A DNA stretch of 64,000 bases, taken from contig OX388314.1 of the NCBI GenBank assembly GCA_947579605.1, positions 13,699,982 to 13,763,981 on the forward strand, read 5' to 3'. A program made the translations under genes and the position numbers. The DNA is from Athripsodes cinereus. Lineage: Eukaryota; Arthropoda; Insecta; Trichoptera; Leptoceridae. Of the stretch, positions 23,623-35,057 are shown piece after piece (within the stretch, counting starts at the first letter, position 1; the number at the start of each line of letters is the position of its first letter). The notes beneath the pieces were generated by a model. That model saw nothing but the letters and a program-made list of their open reading frames with translations, did no database searches and was not told where the DNA came from.

Positions 23623-24033
23623 TAGTGATGTAACGAATATTCGTATTCGCATTCGCATTCGCGAATATTCGCATATTTCAAAGTATTCGCATTCGCATTC
23701 GTATTCGCAAAAAAATATGCGAATGTTTTGCGAATATTATTTTGGTAATAAAGTATCGGTAATTCGGTTAAAGTACCGGGTACTTACCCGGTATATTGTA
23801 GAAAAAGGTACTGCAAGAAAATATTCTTTAAGAAAACCGAAGAGTTTTGAAATATTTTAAATTCCTATACCATTTTGAAAAATCGGCGACGGGAGGAGTA
23901 GAAATTTTAATGTTAAAATTTAAGCAAGTCAATATTCGCTATTCGCATTCGCATTCGCGAATGTCGGCAACAAATATTCGCATTCGCATTCGCATTCGCG
24001 AATATCCAAAATCAGACATTCGTAACATCACTA
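23623..24033. mobile_element. hAT-type MITE with ATTCGC arrays and 8-bp TSD
   Basis: A perfect 8-bp duplication ATGGGTGA flanks the element (23615-23622 and 24034-24041). Termini are TAGTGATGTAACGAATATTC and, reverse-complemented from the right, TAGTGATGTTACGAATGTCT. An 8-bp duplication with short inverted ends is the signature of the hAT superfamily. Both subterminal regions are packed with tandem ATTCGC hexamers and their complement GCGAAT; the middle (23710-23930) is unrelated AT-rich sequence. The open frames across it are by-products of the hexamers. At 411 bp it encodes no transposase and must have been moved in trans. Confidence 0.9.
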
Positions 24034-24524
24034 ATGGGTGATACCATTTTTGTATCATTTCTTCGCGTTATAATAATGTATGAGACCGTTTCACTATACT
24101 TTTGATACCTACATACATACGTGCCTATGCATTATTCGCACCGTAGATTATGGAGACAAGAATGCATTCACATTTTGCTGAGTCTTGGTAGATCAGGTAA
24201 ATGTTCTACAGTATTTTGTACTTTCCAGTCGTTGTGTGCAATATAATACACAGAATATCCCATGTTAAATTAATTTGTCATACGTGAATTTATTATCGTG
24301 TGTATTGTTGATGCAAAAACCTTGCGGTGCGCGTTACGTTAATCCTTGTCGACAAATAAAAATCTAAGTTACCTACTCTATAAATTCATCCGACGCGCTT
24401 CTTTACTAAAATACAAATTATAATAGGTATATAATATGGGTTACATATAACAAAATATTTCGTATTACAAATTGTATGATGTAGAGGAAGTGAAAAATAT
24501 ATCTAAGGATATATCTATATGGCG

Positions 24525-24595
24525 TTCCGTTCTTTCTGCCTATCCCACTTAGGATACGACGTGAGGATATCGTATAGTATAGTTAGTTTCATATC
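24525..24595 (+). repeat. Fragment of GxPRTTW retroelement, 3' end
   Basis: GGCGTTCCGTTCTTTCTGCC and CCCACTTAGGATACGACGTG match, in opposite orientation, the ends of the repeats at 29548 and 61367 (CACGTCGTGTCCCAAGTGG..GGCAGACGGAACGCCATA). Only the last ~60 bp is present. Confidence 0.5.
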
Positions 24596-24819
24596 ATGAT
24601 GTGTAATTCCAACATTATCAGGGGAATGAAGATTTTCTATGGAAGTACATATCTGGGATAGATATTTCGTACAATCGGGTAAGTTTTTATTTTATAGTTA
24701 TATAGTAAGTTATAATTAAGAAGTGTGTGTGGAAGTACCTACATATTTTGACGTTATTTATGATTCATGTACGACTCTCTACATGGTATCAATATTGTTT
24801 TTATCCTTTTTAAACTTAA

Positions 24820-24990
24820 AATCGTGGAGTAAGAATTAGCCTCACACTATTTTCCGCTAGTTTTCGAGTGTCCTGTAAAAGGTAAGTATAAAAAATAAAT
24901 ACATTTTACATCTTAAATTCAGCAATGAGGTTTGCCACCCACCCTGAATGTCTTAATTCATAGCAGTAGCAGTATAAGTAATTTGCTGAG
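24820..24990 (+). repeat. SINE-like repeat copy
   Basis: Runs from AGTTTTCGAGTGTCCTGTAA through TTTTACATCTTAAATTCAGC and TTTGCCACCCACCCTGAATG to CATAGCAGTAGCAGTATAAG. It matches 44980-45080 closely but lacks the segment with the GCATGCAGCTGATCTGCTGG block before the tail. Confidence 0.6.
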
Positions 24991-25083
24991 AATCGTAGTT
25001 TGTAAAATTATCTTGTCATTAATTAAATTGCCCAAAGGCAAGTATTCGAAAAAATACATTTTACATTATCATTTATTTTAGAA

Positions 25084-25549
25084 CATGCTTGTCTAAAGTG
25101 CGGCCCAAAACACTTTGAGATGCGGCCCAAACGCAAATTATGAAAATATTTAAATTTACTTATTTCTACTAAAAAAAATAATGTTTGCAATATTTTTCAT
25201 TTTTGCAACGGACTTGCAACTTCATCAATTGAACCCAATATCGATTTGCTTGTTCAACAAAAGCAAATCCATCCATCACATTAATTTTACATAGGTAGGT
25301 ATATAAAAATGTATAATATATACATTTTTATACATAATTATGTTCATTTATAATTATATACATATAGGTATATCTAATTCAAATAAAATAAATATAATAA
25401 AAAGAAGTTATTTTATTTTAATAGAACTACATATAGGTATATAGGTAGTTAATTTTATTTCCATTTGTTGAAAAAATATTTATGTGCGGCCCAGCATATA
25501 TTATTTTTTGCAATGTGGCCCTCGTATGGTCAAAGTTTAGACACCCATG
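25084..25549. mobile_element. Non-autonomous hAT deletion derivative with 8-bp TSD
   Basis: A perfect duplication TTTTAGAA (25076-25083 and 25550-25557) flanks ends CATGCTTGTCTAAAGTGCGG and, reverse-complemented, CATGGGTGTCTAAACTTTGA. 'GCGGCCC' motifs repeat near both ends. Its interior matches the longer copy at 55647-56386 at both sides, including TTGCAACTTCATCAATTGAA and CAAATCCATCCATCACATTA, which there encode the last codons of a hAT transposase; the transposase body is deleted here. A 466-bp derivative able to move only in trans. Confidence 0.9.
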
Positions 25550-25754
25550 TTTTAGAAGGATTAACTAACCGCGTAACAGTTTCAAGACATTTTGAATGAT
25601 TTTACTTTGATAATCAAGTAACGGAAGTGCATTGTAGAATACTAAAAACATTCAAAATATATTTTACATCTTATATTAACCGATGGTTTACATCCTTCCC
25701 CATAGTTATAATTTTTGTTGGTACTAAGAGAACAGTTTACATGTTTATTACACG

Positions 25755-25805
25755 CAGCTGACCTGCTGGCTACCCCACTTGTGGGATTCGCCGTGATGAT
25801 GTAGC
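25755..25805 (+). repeat. SINE-like repeat, tail portion
   Basis: CGCAGCTGACCTGCTGGCTA, CCCCACTTGTGGGATTCGCC and GTGATGATGTAG match the 3' part of the family at 45120-45190. Confidence 0.55.
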
Positions 25806-25809
25806 TAAT

Positions 25810-26810
25810 TATTCATTAAGTAACTTTAGAAATTTGTTGTAAAACATCTGTAATTGTTTTATCAATGGAGTTTTTTTTTTTTTTTAAAGATATATCTGGG
25901 TTTTTGTTATAAACCCAAATATATTTTGTTAATAACCCCGGACCCCTTGACCCCGGACGGCCTGTGTCAGTTGGAAATCAAATTTATTATCATCACAGAG
26001 TTTTTACCAACACGACTATTTTATAATTGTAATCGTTTTAAAATTATAATTCTTAAATACATAACGCTTTATAAAACTGCACGACTTCGTTTCCTGTGAT
26101 TGGAAGATTATTTGTGTGCATTGTTTTGTTACTTCCAAGTGTTTAACCAAAATGTCATCTTGTCGTATTTATTCACGTCAATTCAATCACAGCTTGATGA
26201 GGGTTTCCTGCCGCAACATCCTGATGTAGTATCTTTAATATTCTTCTTCAGTTTCGGGGTTGATTCGTTACATAAATTGTGAGGAAAATATCACATTTCG
26301 TTGTAGAAAACGCGCAACAAGAGTGAAACCGTCTTTGGAAGTCAAATTAAAGTGTGTTCGTATAAACAACCCTCCCTTCTTTTCAACTTGGGATCTCGTG
26401 AATAGACCTCTGACATTCAGTGCAATGTTCACCACAGCACACCTGCAGACGTGAAATGATTTAATGGCGGGTGGATGGAAACACTTCCGAAGCCGTATCG
26501 TATCTTAATGTATATGTTTGTACCGGGAAAATTCTTGAGAAGACCTTACTCAAAATACAAGTGATTTATTAGCATTTCCGCATTGTAGAATTATGGAAAT
26601 ATTTGTACACGATAATTGAACTTGCATATTTACATATGTTCTGGAATCAGGTGAAATCAGTCAGATGCTTATACGCATAGAGAGCATTTATTTCTTTTAA
26701 CCATAATTTTATGTATTATGATTGTTTTTAATATTTGATATCTTAAGCGTGGGTACCTTTGTATGTTGTCAGATTTATAGTATTTTTTTTAATTGTATAT
26801 ATGAAATAAG
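25810..26810. other. Anonymous intronic sequence
   Basis: Several short open frames lie end to end (25854-26454, +) but they change frame and show no domain; treated as chance. Confidence 0.4.
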
Positions 26811-26814
26811 TAAA

Positions 26815-27320
26815 AATAAAGCACTTATATTTAGTAATTTCACAGTGATTTAATTAATCGCGATTCCGCCCTCATTATCAGCCTAACGTGAAATGAATGC
26901 TATTTTAAAGCCGTCATCTTATTCATATAGAAGATGCCAACCTCTTTCATAAATATATCGCCCATTTTCTGATATGTGTTTCTTGTAGTTTTCCCAAATT
27001 CGCACAAAGGAAAGTGCTGGAGATGTTATCTTTGAATCTGCTCACAACAGTATTTAATATTATTTAATCAGTTGTTCATTATAATTGAATTTCATTGACC
27101 CTATTATATACTTTTTTTTCATTGACAACAAGTGTTTGAATATATTTTTTTCACTTTGGGTTAGCCTGATGATAAGAGCGGAAGCTTTTGAAAGCCGGCT
27201 CTCAATTAATAAAGTCACTGTGGAAATACGAAATATATGTGAAAATAAATATAAGTAGTACTATTATGTTTATGTTTTATAAGTGTTTTATTTTTATTAA
27301 TTTAGTATGAACTTTCACCA
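26815..27320. mobile_element. Penelope-like inverted terminal repeats, family A
   Basis: Left part (26815-26900) is a minus-oriented copy (TTTCACAGTGATTTAATTAA, TTCCGCCCTCATTATCAGCC) with a small deletion in the stem; right part (27150-27320) is + oriented (CCTGATGATAAGAGCGGAAG, CTTTTGAAAGCCGGCTCTCA, AATTAATAAAGTCACTGTGG, then AACTTTCACCAAGTATCGTC). The two face each other around ~260 bp. Inverted arrangement of terminal repeats around a short internal part is a known Penelope feature; the internal piece here is not recognisably coding. Confidence 0.55.
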
Positions 27321-27477
27321 AGTATCGTCGGTCGACTATAATAACTGTATATATTAAAGTTTGAATAACATTACACTAATTATAGTTTAAACTTATTTCT
27401 ATTCGTATGAATAATTGCATGGTTTATAAAGATGTAAAGTGATTTGATGTTATGTCATTGTTTTTTTTTTTTTGTAG

Positions 27478-27665
27478 ACTGGGCTGGAGACCACGACCGA
27501 GTTCGAAGACAGTTATCCGTATCATCAGATTCAAAACTTCTAGATGAAGATATACGAGAAGAAGCGAGAGTCATATTACGACCAAAGAAACCACCTAGAC
27601 CTAAATCAGAAGTATTCCTAAATAATTCACATCCTAGAAGAACCAAGAGGTTCAGTGCATTTGGG
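27478..27665 (+). CDS. Eip63E: PFTAIRE-type CDK, exon before the kinase domain
   Basis: Acceptor TTTGTAG ends at 27477 and donor GTGAGT begins at 27666. The 188 nt comprise AC (completing a phase-1 codon) and 62 codons starting WAGDHDRVRRQLSVSSDSKL and ending RRTKRFSAFG in phase 0. The peptide is basic and Ser-rich, with a proline/lysine stretch (RPKKPPRPKS), as expected of the regulatory segment just N-terminal to the catalytic domain in CDK14-18 group kinases. In that group, Ser/Arg-rich patches such as RRQLSVSS are likely phosphorylation sites; that is inference here. GC content and codon order are clearly distinct from the surrounding intron. Confidence 0.8.
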
Positions 27666-27669
27666 GTGA

Positions 27670-29540
27670 GTCTACTTTAATATTTAAATTGTAGACTTTT
27701 TTCTTTTTAATTTCGTTTAAAAGTAGTCAAATAATTTAGATTTTTAATTATTTAACTCATTTCCATAGTAAGCTCTTTTATATCATCATTTACAGAAAAT
27801 GATACAACATCATGAAAACAAAGAATCAAAATGTTTTCTCAAAATATATTCATACATCATTCCTAATATGCTATCCCACAAATGAGAAGAGCGCTTTGTA
27901 TCAATTTATACTTGCGTAAACCACATTTTCCTCTCTCAATTATTTTATTTCAGTAGGTAGGTATGTTGTGATATTCTTTGTGTAAACTTTTATTTCTCGA
28001 ATTTCAAAGTAATGGCATTTGTTACAGTGACATGTTTATATTGGAATGTTCTTTAAGTACGGTCTTGGATGTGTTTATTTGGTAAAACCATAAAATACCT
28101 GATCTAAGTGAAACATATCGTCTTTGTACAGTGTCCATAGTACAGTACTGTAGAATACAGAACAGTCTTCACTTACTTGGCCGATGCTCTTACATGAGTA
28201 GGTCTCTCAGTGTCTCACGCCAATCCCAGATGGATTGTGGCTATTTTTCTACGACACGTTATCGTAGCCTGCCTTTTAGAATTTTCCTTTCATTGTCTCT
28301 ATCTTCCTCCCACTTGTACCACATTACATATGAAATAATTTATTATTATGTATTTCATCGTTATGTATTTCTTCTGTGGGTACATTGTTTTAGAATATAC
28401 ATAATATCCTTCTCATATATACTATCACGAGTTAGTAGCCTTGATATATTAGCCTGTCATGCCTAATAAATACTAAGCTGCCTATTTGTTATACAGATAA
28501 ACTATTTATATATCTACACACTACACATGCATACATCGTGTCCTTATAAATACTACCAAATATAACATTTAAGCAATTCCTGATACTAATATTGAGAATA
28601 CAAGACAATATTCTGTTCCGTAATTACTTTATGGTTATAGTGTTATAGCCTTATATTCTATTTTTTGACAGAATCATATCATTTGGCTAAAATAATGATT
28701 GTTAAAAGTAATCTAACATTGTTCCTTGCAAGTGGACAAATACACGAAAGTAATGTTTTGAATGTTTTACCTTCTGTTTGTATTTATTGGAGGATTTTTC
28801 TTTTTATTTTATCCCACTATAAAAATACCGAGTCAGTTGGATTTCATTGAAATAAAGTGGCATTATGTTGGTACAATCCCATTGATTTTATTATTTCCTT
28901 TTTTTCACTTTCTTCCAAAATGTTTGGTGTTATGACAATATATTATAACATAGTGTATGTATATAAAAGAGCCTTTACGGGAACAGGAAAATAAAATAAC
29001 TTTATGGATATAAATATAATATGTAGCAGGACATCATTATATAATTATAATGTAAGGAGCTCGGCGTAATAAAACCTGAATAAAGTTTATAGATGTTGCA
29101 AGTGTAGCTAAAGGTGGAATATATAAACGTTAACTTAATATACAGCTTGTAAATTTATTATAACGACGATAGCATTCCTTTATTCATAATACCTGAACTC
29201 TTCAGTACTCAATGTTTTGTCATATATTCACTATATTATAATGCCGTCTCTCTTTTGTTATTCGAATTCACATGAACCGAAATTGATTTATTTATCTTAG
29301 GCTAATTATCCCTGATGATCCTAAAATAATTATGCAATGACATTAATTGCTTATCAACGAATTGTTAATAACGCATTAAAAAAATCTTGTTTTCGTTGCT
29401 AAAGCGTAATATCCCGTGACTATCGTAGTTTGTAAGGTGAATTGGTGATAAACCGTCGAGCGCCTTACATACGCAAGGGTGGATAATAAATCATATTTCA
29501 TCATTAGATAATTACATACCTACATATTGTTTAAATACAT
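27670..29540. other. Anonymous intronic sequence
   Basis: Nothing recognised. The block 28130-28310 is more GC-rich but I find no conserved motif in any frame. Confidence 0.4.
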
Positions 29541-29547
29541 ACTATAC

Positions 29548-29770
29548 CCTCATGCCGTATTCTAAGTGGAGTAGGCAGAGAGAACGGAACGTCATATAGA
29601 ATTTATATTAATATTCTTCTTTCGCTTCCTCTAAAGTCATTCAATTCCTCATACATGCACGTCGACTTCTCTTATTCAGCACACGACCTTCCTTGAAACT
29701 TAAGCCACGTAATTAGGCCACGTTGTTCTCGGACGCCCTCGATTTCTCACACCACGTTTTTTAATTGTAG
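29548..29770 (-). pseudogene. Retroelement ORF remnant, GxPRTTW family
   Basis: The minus strand reads KRGVRNRGRPRTTW and then degenerates through stops, ending with sequence complementary to CCCTCATGCCGTATTCTAAG and GGAGTAGGCAGAGAGAACGG. It aligns with 500-780 (+) and 61367-61590 (-). Confidence 0.5.
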
Positions 29771-30321
29771 GAATTATTACAAATGCTATTATTAGCAATG
29801 TACACAATTAGAAGAATTAGATTTAGAAATGCAACATTGAATTGTAGAATTAAATTAGTAAACGAGTATTGTTTTTTTTTTAAATAAGAAAACAGTTTTG
29901 TGTAATATAAGTGAGAGATATTTTTTTATATCATTGATTCATTATGAGTCTAATAACAATAATATTTTTCATTAATTTTAAGAACTGAAATACGTGAATC
30001 TTTAGCATTTTGAAATGAGTTGAGTTTTCCGTTTTATATCCGCTCTCCCCGCTTAACTACTGTCCATCAGTTTAATGTGTGGGGTGATTATTTAAATTCG
30101 TATTTACGATTCCAAATTCCACATGGGTATTATTTATGCTAAGTTTATGTTTTGGGTTAGGGTTCGTCCGAGTACCGTCAATGAAGGTGGTGAATGATAT
30201 TTACTGGCGTATAAAAAAAATTGTTTATTTATGATGATCAGGATTTTTAATAATTTATTGAATTTTTTTTTTGTTTTGTTTCATTTATAACTTTCATGGT
30301 TTTCTTTCTAATTGCTAGACA

Positions 30322-30445
30322 ATGAATAAATAATATAAAAAGTGAAATGACATAATAAACAAAATAACTACAAATATTTATGTATGAATAAATAATATAA
30401 AAAGTGAAATGACATAATAAACAAAATAACTACAAATATTTATGT
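30322..30445. repeat. Perfect 62-bp tandem duplication
   Basis: Units 30322-30383 and 30384-30445 are identical, each starting ATGAATAAATAATATAAAAA and ending AAATATTTATGT. Confidence 0.95.
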
Positions 30446-30584
30446 GACGTGAATCATAATAATTGTTTATTTATTCTTCTTCCTATGCGTTCACGAATAC
30501 GTAGAACAAATTCGTTTATTAAGTGATGGTTCAGTTTGGAATGTTTTTTCCAGAATAAGTCTTTCACTTTTTAAAAAAAAATTC

Positions 30585-30700
30585 TAAGTGTCCTGTTAAA
30601 GCAGTATTGGTAAAACATCACGTTTAATACTTGTAACATATTCAGTTCAACGATGAGGTGTGCCACCCGTCATAAAAGTTTGCAATTGGTGAGTAACTAC
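30585..30700 (+). repeat. SINE-like repeat, diverged copy
   Basis: AGTGTCCTGTTAAAGCAGTA, TTCAGTTCAACGATGAGGTG and TGCCACCCGTCATAAAAG follow the family order; interrupted or ended by the foldback element at 30709. Confidence 0.5.
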
Positions 30701-30708
30701 TGTTATAT

Positions 30709-30864
30709 CTGCCCCCCTAGACAAACCGTTACTTGTCGATCGACTACAAACGAATTTACGACTATAACCGCAACAATAACGCATAATTACACGGTACATG
30801 TAGGTAGATTGTCGTAAATTCGTTTGCAGTCGATCGAAAAGTGCGTGCTTGTCTAGGGGGGCAG
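30709..30864. mobile_element. 156-bp foldback/MITE-like element
   Basis: Begins CTGCCCCCCTAGACAA and ends with its exact complement TTGTCTAGGGGGGCAG. The inverted similarity extends inward: GATCGACTACAAACGAATTT on the left pairs with the complement of AAATTCGTTTGCAGTCGATC on the right. Target duplication is unclear. No coding capacity. Confidence 0.8.
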
Positions 30865-30869
30865 TAGTT

Positions 30870-33435
30870 TTTGACGTGGATATCGCTGAAGAATTTCCGT
30901 TAAGAGATGCGTTTTCGATAATTGGACATGTCACATTCATAACTTAATGTATTAATAATTGTAATATCTGCTTCGTTGTATTATTGACGAAGTAAGTAGG
31001 TTTTCAATTGAGTAGGATTACTTGAGTCAACAAGCGTTATGAAAGCAATGGAAGATAACCACGAGGATTATTAAAATTATAATCCTCATCATGGTAGCAT
31101 GGTTTAAAAGTTTTCCCATTAGCTGAAAATTATTATTTCTGCGCTGTATAAATTCATGGTTTAATAAATCGTCTTGTGAAAAAATCCTTGTATAATGTTA
31201 TAAAAAAAGAAAAACTTTTTGTGGCTATGTTGTTATAATGTCTGTAAGGTTTTTAATTACACAACAAGTACTTTTAGTCTTTTAATTCACATTGATTTGA
31301 ATAATTGCCTAGGGGTTAACCAGAGAAGAGCATCGTATTATTTATTTTTCTCATAAAGTAGTTTTTCTGACCACCCTTATCTTTATTCTTATTTTCTTCC
31401 GTTTTTTATTTCGTTTCTATTCAAATTCAATAAAACATTTATTTTATTGTACTTACAGTATTTTTTTTACCCTTATCTACCTATTTGTATTTATATGTCA
31501 AATGTTGAAATTATCGACGATAGGATACAAGTACCGTATTTTTTTAAAATTCAATTTGGAATTATGATGATAATCGTTAGGTGTACAAATAAATATCTAT
31601 CTCCTTTGATATTCTTATAATAGAAATATAATAGTTTATGTGGGTTACCTGTACCGATGTTTTTTAAGAAATTGATAACTGAAATTGTGTAGCGCGCCGA
31701 CGCGACGCCGACACAGCTTTGTGTTTCTGAATTATTTCTCGTTACAAGTTTTCCCCGGGGGTGTAAAATATGTGCACTTAAATTTTCTTATTAATAACGA
31801 AAATATTTCTTTGATGTTACTTTCGTGCTTGTTAACAGAGTACATTATTCTGCGACGGAATTCCCCTTTCTCAAGCGAATATTTTTGATGGAACGTGTAA
31901 AGTGAGAAGTGCGAACTTTTCACTAGTGATGGATGACTAATATTATTCTCCATATGAGTATAACATCCCTCGTTTATCCGTATAATTTCATCAGCATATA
32001 AGGGCAAAATCACGTTCGGGTCCTGCTTTCACTACCTTAATTTCATCACATTTTCCATCACGTTTGCCGATTTCAGAACAATATTGTTCAAGGATTTATG
32101 TTGACGTCATAATAACAAGCTGTCTTCTTGTTTTTCTATCCTAGAAAACGCTTTCTTATATCTATGTAACTACTTTGTATAAGCTCGGTATTATTGCGGA
32201 GAAATTATTCTTATGGAGAATTTTACGAAGTACATACATAATTTGTTATCTCTTTATAGGATTTGTGTAAAATTGTAATGCATTTTTAATACGCACCTAC
32301 TTTATAACACATTTTAATAATTTGAATTCCATCGTAGAAGTTAAAATCACTTGGATTTTTATTCCATTACGGACTTTCTACGTCTTTTCCAGTCAATAAT
32401 CCTTCAAAACACGCGTTTCAGTTGAGTATTATTGTGTTTCATCATACGTAACTAATATAAATGTTGTGCGACACGTGGAATAAGTACCTAGGTATACGAG
32501 ATCAGAATACTTCCTTTTTGAAACAAGGCATTTAGGTGTTGAATGTTAAAATATCTGTTATTGTGTATGCCGTTTTGTTTCGTTTTCTTAAGACTGATAT
32601 ACCTAGTAATAATTAATAAGTATAATAGCTTAATACTAAACTTGTAAATTAGCTGGTAATTACTATAATATATTGTGTCACGTAGGTAATATTATTTTGT
32701 ATGTATTTTGTTTCCAAAAAGTAGCATTCGTACCTACATTTATCTTCCCTCTCATGGAATGCATTTATATTAAAATAGTCCTCATAAATATACAATTGCT
32801 ATGCAAGAACTCAACTTGTGACCTGTCATATATTCAATTTGGAGTGCGCCAAAATAGCGCCGTAGTCCCGGCAATTCCGACGACTTTCAAAACTACATTA
32901 TTTATTTCCTTTCCCTCGCTTTACTTCCACCTCCATGTTATAGCTATGTGGTGTATGAGGACTCATAGAATCATGCACAGACATAATATTCAAAGTACAT
33001 ATCCAAGTTCATCTTGAGTTGTATTACACGTGTAAAATATCACTTATCGTAAAATAAACATGACCACCTCGCATTCCAAAAATATGTTTTTGTTTTTCAT
33101 TTTCAAGATAAATAATATTTTAAGAAGTTTCCTTATTGTAGAATGGTAATATTAAAGAGTTTCACATACATATTTAAAGAATAAATACATTGTTATGGAA
33201 ACGTCTGTTTTCCAGAGAGTCTATTTTATTAAAGGTAATTCTTCCGTGAATTAATATTCTTTTAATTTGTCATAGAGGATCAAAGTGTAATGTTTTTATT
33301 TTATTTTTTTTATTTTATTTTCACAATATTTAGAATCACAGTGGCATTATATGTAACCACATACAAAATCGAACATTTAAACTGGTAGGAGCTTCCGAAC
33401 TGATCACAATATTTCAAATATCAAAGACAATATTT
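30870..33435. other. Anonymous intronic sequence
   Basis: AT-rich. A GC-rich patch GCGCGCCGACGCGACGCCGA at 31692-31711 is unusual locally but carries no recognised function. Confidence 0.4.
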
Positions 33436-33439
33436 CAAT

Positions 33440-33840
33440 AGATAAATGTGTAGAAAATTTTATTGTCTACGGATTATTCACTGTGTCGGTGTTTAGGTAG
33501 TAGAATTCCATCCTATCTATTTGTTGTTATATTCTTATTAATTAACCAGATTAATACAATACACTATGCTTGTCCTTGTCACATAAATACATATACATAT
33601 TGTTCTCCCTCTCGCATGGTAATTAGTGATTTCTTAGAATTAGTTACTGATACATACTTCATTATAATACTATACTATACTCTTTTATCATTGTTATTGT
33701 AAATAATTTTATATATATGAATAATGTTTTATTTTTAAAATCAGATTGACAATGTCCTCATAAGACGAAAGACGTCTCTCTCACAAATTAAATCTTTAGT
33801 AGAATAAAACACTTGTTTTATTTTTTCTCTACGGATTATA
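33440..33840. repeat. Penelope-like terminal repeat, family B, with inverted partner
   Basis: At 33749-33800 lies TTGACAATGTCCTCATAAGA followed by CGAAAGACGTCTCTCTCACA and a run ending ACACTTGTTTTATT. The same block is at 36677-36750 and a diverged one at 53565-53640. At 33470-33510 is TTCACTGTGTCGGTGTTTAG and GTAGTAGAATTCCAT, which appears in reverse complement directly after the family B block at 36760-36800. The stem GTC/GAC followed by GAAA resembles the hammerhead-like core of family A. Confidence 0.5.
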
Positions 33841-33844
33841 TTGG

Positions 33845-35045
33845 TAGAAGTATGTGAGATGACATTCGCAACTCTCTAAAAATTGTTCGTTTTTGCGCGG
33901 AAAATTTGTTAGTCTGCGAATTTTTGACGATCAACATGAATAAAAATACGTATCAAGGTATTTTTTGTTTTTATTTACTAGTTTTTGAGTTTTTCTTGAA
34001 GATTTTCAAAAGTCATAAAAAATAGTCATAGAAGTTACCGTCTATGAGAAGTAAGAGGATATGATAGATAATTTCGTAAGCCATAAAAAAATGTACTATG
34101 AGGGATATATAAAAATAAAAAAGGAGGTATTTATGGCATTAGTGACGAAGTTAGACTATCAATAGTGAGATTACTATACCTGGAACGAGTAGGAGTGCAT
34201 ATTTTGTAGCACAAGACTAAATACAAAGAGAACAAAAATTGAATGTAAAACATGTCAAGTTCCGTTGTGTTACTTATTCCATGTTTCGAAAATTTTCATC
34301 ATGATTCAATGTCTTGAAATGTCTTTATAAGTTATAGTTTCTATTAGTTGTTAGATATATTTCGTATTTTTTAATAAATTATATTTTTTTAGTACTATTT
34401 TTTTATCCAGGCAATGGCATCATATGAACAATATATATTTTTACAGGTTTTCTTACCGGGCAATGGTCATATATTTACCACATGATTTTACTTCACTAAA
34501 AAATGAAAAACAATAAATAAAAAATATGCACTTTGTTTTATATTCCTAAATACTATTCAAAACTACCTGAATAAAAACCGTTACACCAAAATCGACGCCT
34601 GGCCCGTTTAAGAGTTAATAATTCGCTATTACATTATAACATTACATTGATTTTCCATGACAATTTTGATGACTTCTAGAGATAACCCAAAAAGATTTCA
34701 CTTTATTTTCAGTACAAGATAATAATTAATGTTAATCGTATTCAATGGTCTGTACGTGTTGTGGAATTGAGCAAATTAGAGTACGGATTGCACAACTTTG
34801 TAGATACGAATACGCTTACGTGGCTTAATAAGCTACGTTTAATCTAGGTATTAATAAGCTGTGTTTTAGGATACATTAATGTTATTATTGAGCATGTTTA
34901 CTTAGATCGTTCAACTAAAAATTAAACCATAATTTTACGATATGGGATATCCATCAGACTAATGTCGGTTACAAAATATTGCATACATTATTTACTTGAT
35001 GAAATAACAGGCCTATGCAGTTGGAGTTACTTATCATTGTAAAAC
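33845..35045. other. Anonymous intronic sequence
   Basis: No feature recognised. Confidence 0.45.
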
Positions 35046-35057
35046 AGTGTGCGTATG

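Larger units (their letters stand above)
17624..27477 (+). other. Intron of the CDK gene (about 9.9 kb)
   Basis: From GTGAGT at 17624 to a T-rich tract and TTTGTAG ending at 27477. It holds the TIR element at 18704-20291, two short hAT elements, several copies of a SINE-like repeat and a Penelope-like inverted pair. Confidence 0.6.

Noticed and set aside
23640..24000. Regularly repeated ATTCGC units, superficially like a direct-repeat array or CRISPR
   Set aside because: Units are 6 bp with no spacers, lie inside a MITE with an 8-bp target duplication, and the genome is eukaryotic.
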